Assembly (NCBI GenBank): GCA_003991915.1
Contig: RQTK01000537.1
Location: 235,186-299,185 of the forward strand
DNA: 64,000 bases
Source of the DNA: Elysia chlorotica
Lineage: Eukaryota; Mollusca; Gastropoda; Plakobranchidae
Direction of reading: 5' to 3'
Below, one piece after another: positions 38,431 through 47,400 of this stretch (positions within the stretch are counted from its first letter, which is position 1; each line of letters begins with the position of its first letter). A program made the position numbers and the translations under genes. The notes beneath the pieces are model-generated. The model had not been told where the DNA came from. It saw only the letters and a program-made list of their open reading frames with translations, and searched no databases.

Positions 38431-41400
38431 CTGCACACAACAAAGAGTGTTTTTAGGTGTTACCGTGATGGTTGTCGTCGTGGTTGTTGTTTTCGGCGTC
38501 GGTTTTTTTGTCGTTGGTTTCGGCGTCGTCGTGGTTGTCGTCGTGGTCGGTTTCGGCGTCGTCGTGGTGGTTGTCGTCGTGGTCGGTTTCGGCGTGGTGG
38601 TTCTTGTCGTGGTTGTTGTTTTCGGCGTCGGTTTTTTTGTTGTCGGTTTCGGCGTCGTCGTGGTTGTCGTCGTGGTGGGTTTTTTGGTCGTGGTTGTTGT
38701 TTTCGGCGTCGTGGTTGTTGTTTTCGGCGAGTGCAAGTTTAGAATACACAAGCAAATTGTCGCTACGGCGAACGTGCCGGCGGCCCAGTTTATCGGCGAT
38801 TACAATTCCGACCTGAACCGGTACATGACCTCGGCCTTGCAGGTGGAGTTTGTGCGCGACAACTTTACCGTCTACGACCTGTTTGCGCCGCCGCACGTGG
38901 GAGAAAAGTACCTGTGGGCCTCCATGACCGACCCGCGAGAGTGGAAGAGGGACGAGGGGAAAGAGTACTGAAGACGCAGCTGGGGCTGTACACCAACAAC
39001 AGGGCCAACGGAGCGGCGCAAAACATTATCAACTATATCCGGAAGGAGATTGAGCCGCTGAGCAAGCACATTCGCTGCACCCCGCTCGACGTCATCAAAA
39101 ACTTTGACATGGAGGATGTGGTGGAATCTGGCGTTCCGCTGGACTTCATCTGCGATCTTTTGTCCCGTGAATAAACAACAACAACAAAATCAGTGTTTTT
39201 TTCTTTATTTGCATATTTTATTACACATCTTGCAATCTTTCTCTGAGCAATACTTCAAGAACAAGAACGTCCCCATGGCGGATTCCTGCTGCTACTGTTG
39301 TTCATACTGTAACTGTTGTGATTGTTGTTATTGCTGCTACTGCTGCTTTTGTCGTCTGTTATTTATCCTGCTACTGCTGTTACTGTTTTTGCTGCTGCTA
39401 CTGTTGTTACTGTTGCTAGTGAAGTTGGTGTTGTTACTGCTGTAGCTGTTGTTATTGCTGCTTTATCTCTCTCTCTCTCTCTATCTATCTATCTCTCTCT
39501 CCCTCTCTCTCTCCTCCACGACAAATATGTATCACATTCGACAAGTTTATCCTAGTGCTGTCGACTCTGCTTCATCTTTTTTTTTCTTTATTAACAATGT
39601 TGATGCTGATGCTGCTGTTTTTCTGTTCACTAACAATCCATGTTGATGTTAATGCTGCTTTTTTATTCCTTAACAACCAATGTTGATTTTGATGATGCTG
39701 TTTTCTTCTCACTAACAATCGGTATTGTTGACGCTGCTATTGTTCGCTGATCTCTCAGTGCTGCTGAGGCTGATGCTGGATTGTTTGACATCCTGTCCTG
39801 TAGCTTTCTTCTGGGAATCCAATGAGGTCAAGGTTGTGTCCCTGACCCCTAAGCCCCGCCTATAGAGGCCCAGCACGCGCGTGTTACACGTGTAGGAGAG
39901 GAAGATGAACACACCTTGTAAACCGTTGGTGATGATGGCAAGAAACCTGCACGCAACAAAGAGTGTTTTTAGGTGTTACCGTGGTGGTTGTCGTCGTGGT
40001 TGTTGTTTTCGGCGTCGGTTTTTTTGTCGTTGGTTTCGGCGTCGTCGTGGTTGTCGTCGTGGTCGGTTTCGGCGTCGTCGTGGTGGTTGTCGTCGTGGTC
40101 GGTTTCGGCGTGGTGGTTCTTGTCGTGGTTGTTGTTTTCGGCGTCGGTTTTTTTGTTGTCGGTTTCGGCGTCGTCGTGGTTGTCGTCGTGGTGGTTTTTT
40201 TGTCGTGGTTGTTGTTTTCGGCGTCGTGGTTGTTGTTTTCGGCGAGTGCAAGTTTAGAATACACAAGCAAATTGTCGCTACGGCGAACGTGCCGGCGGCC
40301 CAGTTTATCGGCGATTACAATTCCGACCTGAACCGGTACGTGACCTCGGCCTTGCAGGTGGAGTTTGTGCGCGACAACTTTACCGTCTACGACCTGTTTG
40401 CGCCGCCGCACGTGGGAGAAAAGTACCTGTGGGCCTCCATGACCGACCCGCGAGAGTGGAAGAGGGACGAGGGGAAAGAGTACTGAAGACGCAGCTGGGG
40501 CTGTACACCAACAACAGGGCCAACGGAGCGGCGCAAAACATTATCAACTATATCCGGAAGGAGATTGAGCCGCTGAGCAAGCACATTCGCTGCACCCCGC
40601 TCGACGTCATCAAAAACTTTGACATGGAGGATGTGGTGGAATCTGGCGTTCCGCTGGAGTTCATCTGCGATCTTTTGTCCCGTGAATAAACAACAACAAC
40701 AAAATCAGTGTTTTTTTCTTTATTTGCATATTTTATTACACATCTTGCAATCTTTCTCTGAGCAATACTTCAAGAACAAGAACGTCCCCATGGCGGCCAA
40801 AACAAATACCGCCACCACAACCCCGCTGATGATGGAGAACAAGGTCACGACCTCCACCCCTTCGTATTTCTTTGTGGTGGTGGGCGACTCGGTGGAGGTG
40901 GTGGTGGACGTCGTGGTTGTAGGCGGCTCTGTCGTGGGGGTGGACGACTTTGCCGCGGTGGTTGGCGCCTCTGTCGTTTCATCTGGTCGGGCGGCGTAAA
41001 CAAAAGCGCACAATAGAATTATGGCAAATAACTTCATGGTTGAAGACCCCCCCCCTCTTTTTATAAGCTCCTATTACATATTGGAAAATCTTGGCCGCCA
41101 AAACTTGAAAAATATGACCCCGCCGACGGCCAAAAAAAATTAAAATTGCAAACGCCGCGCTAATAACGTCATCAGGTCACCGTGACCCGGAAGTGACGTC
41201 AGAAGTGACGTCGGCAGTCTATTTTAGCCCGACCGGAAGTGACGTCACCTGTCTATTTTTAGCCGATGACGTCATCAAGTCACCGAGTGGAAGTGACGTC
41301 AGCGTGCCCCGGAAGTGACGTGACCCGGAAGTGACGTCACCAGTCTATTTTTAGCCGATGACGTCATCAGGTCACCGTGACCCGGAAGTGACACCGGAAG

Positions 41401-44400
41401 TGACGTCGGCAGTCTATTTTTAGCCCGACCGGAAGTGACACCGGAAGTGACATCACCGTGACCCAGTGACGTCATCAGGTGCCCCGAGGTCGGCGGAAGT
41501 GACGTCATCACCGGAAGTGACGTCTATTTAAGCAGTGACGTCATCAGGTCACCGAGCGGAAGTGACGTCAGCGTGCCCCGGAAGTGACGTCATCACCGGA
41601 AGTGACGTCACCAGTCTTTTTTTAGCCGATCAGGTCACCGAGCGGAAGTGACGTCATCACCGGATGACTCCGTGACCCGGAAGTGACGTCATCCGGTGAT
41701 GACGTCAATTCCGCCGACCTCGGTGACCTGATGACGTCACTTCCGCTAGGTGACCTCATGACGTCATCGGCTAAAAATAGACTGGTGACGTCACTTCCTG
41801 GTCACGCCGACCTCGGGGCACAGTGACGTCACTTCCGCTTGGTGACCTGATGACGACATCGGCTAAAAATAGACTGGTAACGTTACTTCCGGGCCACGTC
41901 ACTTCCAATGATGACGTCACTTCCGGGTCACGCCGACCTCGGGGCACGCTGACCTGATGACGTCATCGGCTAAAAATAGACTGGTGACGTCACTTCCGGG
42001 TTACGCCGACCTCGGTGACGTCACTTCCGGGTCGGGACCTGATGACGTCACTTCCGCACGGCTAAAAATAGACTGGTGACGTTACTTCCGGGCCACGTCA
42101 CTTCCAGTGATGGCGTCACTTCCGGGTTACGCCGACCTCGGTGACGTCACTTCCGGGTTGGGACCTGATGGCGTCACTTCCGCACGGCTAAAAATAGACT
42201 GGTGACGTCACTTCCGGTGATGCACGATGACGTCACTTCCGCTCGGTGACCTGATCGGCTAAAATAGACTGGTGACGTCACTTCCGGTGATGACGTCACT
42301 TCCGGGGCACGCTGACGTCACTTCCGCTCGGTGACCTGATGACGTCACTGCTAAAATAGACGTCACTTCCGGTGATGACGTCACTTTCGCCGACCTCGGG
42401 GCACCTGATGACGTCACTGGGTCACGGTGATGTCACTTCCGGTGTCACTTCCGGTCGGGCTAAAAATAGACTGCCGACGTCACTTCCGGTGTCACTTCCG
42501 GGTCACGGTGACCTGATGACGTCATCGGCTAAAAATAGACTGGTAGCGTTACTTCCGTGCCACGTCACTTCCGGTGATGGCGTCACTTCCGGGTTACGCC
42601 GACCTCGGTGACGTCACTTTCGGGTTGGGACCTGATGACGTCACTTCCGCACGGCTAAAAATAGACGGCTAAAAATAGACTGGTGACGTCACTTCCGGTG
42701 ATGACGTCACTTCCGGGGCACGCTGACGTCACTTCCGCTCGGTGACCTGATGACGTCACTGCTAAAATAGACGTCACTTCCGGTGATGACGTCACTTTCG
42801 CCGACCTCGGGGCACCTGATGACGTCACTGGGTCACGGTGATGTCACTTCCGGTGTCACTTCCGGTCGGGCTAAAAATAGACTGCCGACGTCACTTCCGG
42901 TGTCACTTCCGGGTCACGGTGACCTGATGACGTCATCGGCTAAAAATAGACTGGTGGCGTCACTTCCGGGGCACGCTGACGTCACTTCCGCTCGGTGACC
43001 TGATGACGTCATCGGCTAAAAATAGACAGGTGACGTCACTTCCGGTCGGGCTAAAAATAGACTGCCGACGTCACTTCTGACGTCACTTCCGGGTCACGGT
43101 GACCTGATGACGTCACTGGGTCACAGTGACCTGATGACGCTCCTCGTTGTGCGGGTTCGACGGGTCGGGCGTCGCGACAATCAACGAAGGGGTGGAGGTT
43201 ATAGCCCTGGTGGCTATTATTAGCGCGGCGTTTGCAATTTTAATTTTTTTTGGCCGTCGGCGGGGTCATATTTTTCAAGTTTTGGCGGCCAAGATTTTCC
43301 AATATGTAATAGGAGCTTATAAAAAGAGGGGGGGGGTCTTCAACCATGAAGTTATTTGCCATAATTCTATTGTGCGCTTTTGTTTACGCCGCCCGACCAG
43401 ATGAAACGACAGAGGCGCCAACCACCGCGGCAAAGTCGTCCACCCCCACGACAGAGCCGCCTACAACCACGACGTCCACCACCACCTCCACCGAGTCGCC
43501 CACCACCACAAAGAAATACGAAGGGGTGGAGGTCGTGACCTTGTTCTCCATCATCAGCGGGGTTGTGGTGGCGGTATTTGTTTTGGCCGCCATGGGGACG
43601 TTCTTGTTCTTGAAGTATTGCTCAGAGAAAGATTGCAAGATGTGTAATAAAATATGCAAATAAAGAAAAAAACACTGATTTTGTTGTTGTTGTTTATTCA
43701 CGGGACAAAAGATCGCAGATGAACTCCAGCGGAACGCCAGATTCCACCACATCCTCCATGTCAAAGTTTTTGATGACGTCGAGCGGGGTGCAGCGAATGT
43801 GCTTGCTCAGCGGCTCAATCTCCTTCCGGATATAGTTGATAATGTTTTGCGCCGCTCCGTTGGCCCTGTTGTTGGTGTACAGCCCCAGCTGCGTCTTCAG
43901 TACTCTTTCCCCTCGTCCCTCTTCCACTCTCGCGGGTCGGTCATGGAGGCCCACAGGTACTTTTCTCCCACGTGCGGCGGCGCAAACAGGTCGTAGACGG
44001 TAAAGTTGTCGCGCACAAACTCCACCTGCAAGGCCGAGGTCACGTACCGGTTCAGGTCGGAATTGTAATCGCCGATAAACTGGGCCGCCGGCACGTTCGC
44101 CGTAGCGACAATTTGCTTGTGTATTCTAAACTTGCACTCGCCGAAAACAACAACCACGACGCCGAAAACAACAACCACGACAAAAAAACCCACCACGACG
44201 ACAACCACGACGACGCCGAAACCGACAACAAAAAAACCGACGCCGAAAACAACAACCACGACAAGAACCACCACGCCGAAACCGACCACGACGACAACCA
44301 CCACGACGACGCCGAAACCGACCACGACGACAACCACGACGACGCCGAAACCAACGACAAAAAAACCGACGCCGAAAACAACAACCACGACGACAACCAC

Positions 44401-47400
44401 CACGGTCGGATTCTCCGGGTCCGGCACGACCTCTCCGTTGATCCTTTTCATATTCCGCAGCGACCACCTCAGCTCTCCTTTCAGATCCTTCTCCATGACC
44501 TTCTCCATCCTCTTCTCCTCCAGGCCGCAGTCCACATTCATCGTCTTCGCCATGGGAACCTCGTTTAAGCTGATCAGACCTTCTTGAAACAGGTACGGGA
44601 TATCGTGTTCCAAGAGGAGCTTCTGGATCTCCTTGATCCGTTTTTCAAACTGGGTTTGCACGGTCTTGAATTCCTCGAGAGCGGGTCCGAAGCCGTCCAA
44701 AATTTCCGCGTCCTTCTGGTGCATAGTTCGGTCAATATCTTTCACCGCCGCCAGGGTGGGCGAGGACATCAGAAACACCGGGTTGCCCAGGGTCCCCAGC
44801 ACATCTCGCACCGTGGCCATGCCCTTCCTGGCCATTTTCCTCTTGTAACAGCTGAAATAGAGCAGTCCGGACTTTAGAAATACGGCAGACTGCACGCCGT
44901 TCTTTCTCATCGTCTCCATCATCGTCTCCTTCCGCTGTGTGTTGTCGCACTTGGGGTTGTAGTCATCTTTGGTCAAGACGACCAGCAGGCTCCGGTAGGT
45001 TATCTCTCGAGATGCCATGGTGTGTGTGTGTAGATCGCCTCCACGACTCCGGGTTTTTTATAGTGCGGCAATAGTTATTTTAAGAAATCTATTTATGACC
45101 CGCCCTTATGAAAAACCACACACCCTCTCTCGCCGAGATTCAGAAAGATGTATCCGTACACCTACAACAATTTTTTCATGCCCCATCGCGAGGATCGCAT
45201 CCCGCCGCCGCCGCGCCAATTTACCGATCGCGTCGCCGAGGGGAGAAAGCACCGATGAAAAGCGGGGCTACCTCAACAGCAGCGTGGAGCTAGACGCCCA
45301 CCGATTTTACGGCGGAAACCCCATCGTCGTTTCGGCGGAGGAGGGTTTTCTCCCGGACCTCCCGGCGGACAAGACGGTTTTCGACGAGACGGTCTTTGCC
45401 CGCCACGGGAGGGAGAGAATTTACCTCCACGTCTACGGTCGGCCCACCGTCTACTACGTCGACATCCTGGACGCGTACCAGTCGTCTCTGCCGGTCCTCT
45501 CCTCGCTGATCCGCCCCGTGGACTGCACCCGATACCTCAACATGATAAATTTCGACGGCCTCTCGGGCTTCATGGGGGGCAAGCTGGTCTACCGACGGCC
45601 GGCCTTTCACGCGGTGGCCGGGTTTCGGTACATGGTGAAACTGTACTTTGGCGGGCCCGACCCCGCGGGGCAGTACGCGATCAAAAAAGTCCTCTCGGAG
45701 ACGTCAAACGTCTTTGTAAACAAGCTCTACAACTGCGCCGTGCGCCCGTACTCTGCCTGGCTCATCTCCAAGAGGGCCGCCGTCACGGGCCAGCTGTGGA
45801 TCAAATCGCCGCCGCATGTGAAATCCACGAGGGAGTACAAGTACGTCGACGTCTACTACAAAGACGTGGTCTTTGACACGGGCGCCTCGGTCAATTTCGA
45901 CGCCCCGCTCGAGAAGCTGCGCCAAACGATTGACGGGATCATCGACGGGAAGAGCCGGCTGACCCTGGCGGTGATGCGGAAGAGGATAGACCACTTTCGC
46001 CGAAACTTTGACGCGGCGACGCTCGGCGAGAACAAAACCCTGTCGTCCGTTCGGAAATCCCTCCTGGACCTCTTGTTTGGCGCGGACATGAAAAACGGCG
46101 TGGAAAACAACCGGCTCCGGCTGGAGGTGGCCGACACCCTGGACGCGCTCGGGATCCCCTTTCACTACTCTGGGGATACGCCCGTCGGGGTGCCTTTCAA
46201 CAGGGAGGCGGACACGGTGGCCCTGGAGCACCTCCAGCTGCAGCACGAGATCGCATCGCCGTGAAGACGTTTTGGGACGACGTCGTCTTTCCAAAGTACT
46301 ACACCGGGGAGCCCGAAAAGAAATTTCTTGGGACGGTGCAAAAGGTCGGCCAGCAGATGCGGGTCCTCTACATGGACATTGAGACAAACATGAAGCCCCA
46401 CTCCAAGGACGAGCAGGAGGTCATCTGCGTGCACAACACTCTCTGCCACGACGGGGCTCACAAGGTCCCGATCGAGCACAGGACGTTTCTCTACGTTCAT
46501 TCCTCCAGGTGGGGCACCCTGACCGTGGACGAGGAAAAGATTGCCGAGATTGTCCACCGGCAGATCCTGGGCAAGTTTCCCATCAACCTGGTGCCCGGCA
46601 AAAACTTTGACGTGGTCCTCTGCCCCACCGAAAAGGATCTCCTCGCGCGGCTGATGGAGTACACGGCAGAGTGTCAAATTTCCCACACGGCCCACTACAA
46701 CGGGGACTCGTTCAACTGGTCGTTTAATCAGCTCCGCCTGGAAAAGCACGGCTACCGCGGGGCGAGGCCTTACCAGTTTGAGGCCGGCCGAAAGAGGCGC
46801 GAGTACAAGTGCCTGTCCCTCAGCAAGAGGTGCGACCGGGCCGTCATTAACTACAAGAGGGAGAACAAGGAGACGGACAGCAAAAAGAAGACGAAAGCCG
46901 TGAAGCAGTACCTCCTCGAGAAGAGCGAGGCCCTTTACGCCAACGAGGTCGAAGAGTACGAGCCGGAGGAGGAGGACTACTACTTGGACGACCGGGTCGT
47001 GGAGAACAATCACATGCTAGAGGCGTGGAGCATTCACAACCTGTGCTTCAACAACGCCGGGTCGCGCGACGTCATGAAGCAGATTCCCAACCAGGTGATT
47101 TACGAGGACGAGACGAACCCGACGGACAAGCGCCTGGACTCTACGTCCTACACCATTTTGAAGATTCGGAAGATTGATCACCCGGACGTAAAGTACGAGA
47201 ACCTGGAGAGGACATGGCGGACGGGCGACAACGACATTCTCATCGCCTACTGCATCATCGACGTGCTGCTGACGTGGGGGATCGACGCGGTCCTCATGAG
47301 CGGCATCATGGACGTGACCACGGCAAACAGCGTGTTCCTTCCCGTGAGGGAGATTAAGGGCAACCAGACGCTGGTGCGCACGCTCTCGATGATGAACAAC

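Larger units (their letters stand above)
37771..39282. repeat. 1.5-kb tandem duplication, unit 1
   Basis: Begins TTCCTGCTGCTACTGTTGTT and ends at CCCCATGGCGG. It is followed head-to-tail by unit 2 (39283-40797). Each unit holds simple repeats, a receptor terminal exon, and the left edge of the virus-like element. A few substitutions and short indels separate the units, for example GGTGTTGAC against GGTATTGTTGAC. It may be a true tandem duplication or two haplotypes placed in series. Confidence 0.88.
39283..40797. repeat. 1.5-kb tandem duplication, unit 2
   Basis: Second unit of the duplication, continuous on its right with the rest of the virus-like element. Confidence 0.88.
39979..41166. 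repeat. Large inverted repeat, left arm (1.19 kb)
   Basis: Reverse-complement match to 43217-44405 with only about one length difference in a homopolymer. The arms contain the Thr/Pro repeat, the unknown ORF block and the glycoprotein with its TATA box. They enclose 2.05 kb, nearly all of it regulatory-site array. Herpesviruses and other large DNA viruses often carry such inverted repeats; here the layout could equally arise by fold-back recombination. Confidence 0.9.
43217..44405. repeat. Large inverted repeat, right arm (1.19 kb)
   Basis: Mirror of 39979-41166. At the inner border it continues into a transmembrane-coding piece (43147-43216), while the left arm stops at the array. At the outer border it continues into a coiled-coil ORF, while the left arm meets receptor intron sequence. 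So the right arm keeps more of the original context. Confidence 0.9.

Noticed and set aside
38447-40331. Val/Phe/Gly-rich open frames in the Thr/Pro repeat
   Set aside because: The opposite strand reads as a mucin-like Thr/Pro/Lys repeat that resembles the neighbouring glycoprotein stalk, a more plausible original sense.
41299-43000. Open frames reading MMTSL...SGHLMTSLGHG in the arrays, on both strands
   Set aside because: They are direct translations of the regulatory-site modules, recur with every module copy and have no protein-like features.
45290-47013. Antisense open frames of 106 to 282 codons opposite the polymerase
   Set aside because: GC-rich coding DNA often leaves the opposite strand open; the plus strand carries recognisable exonuclease motifs.
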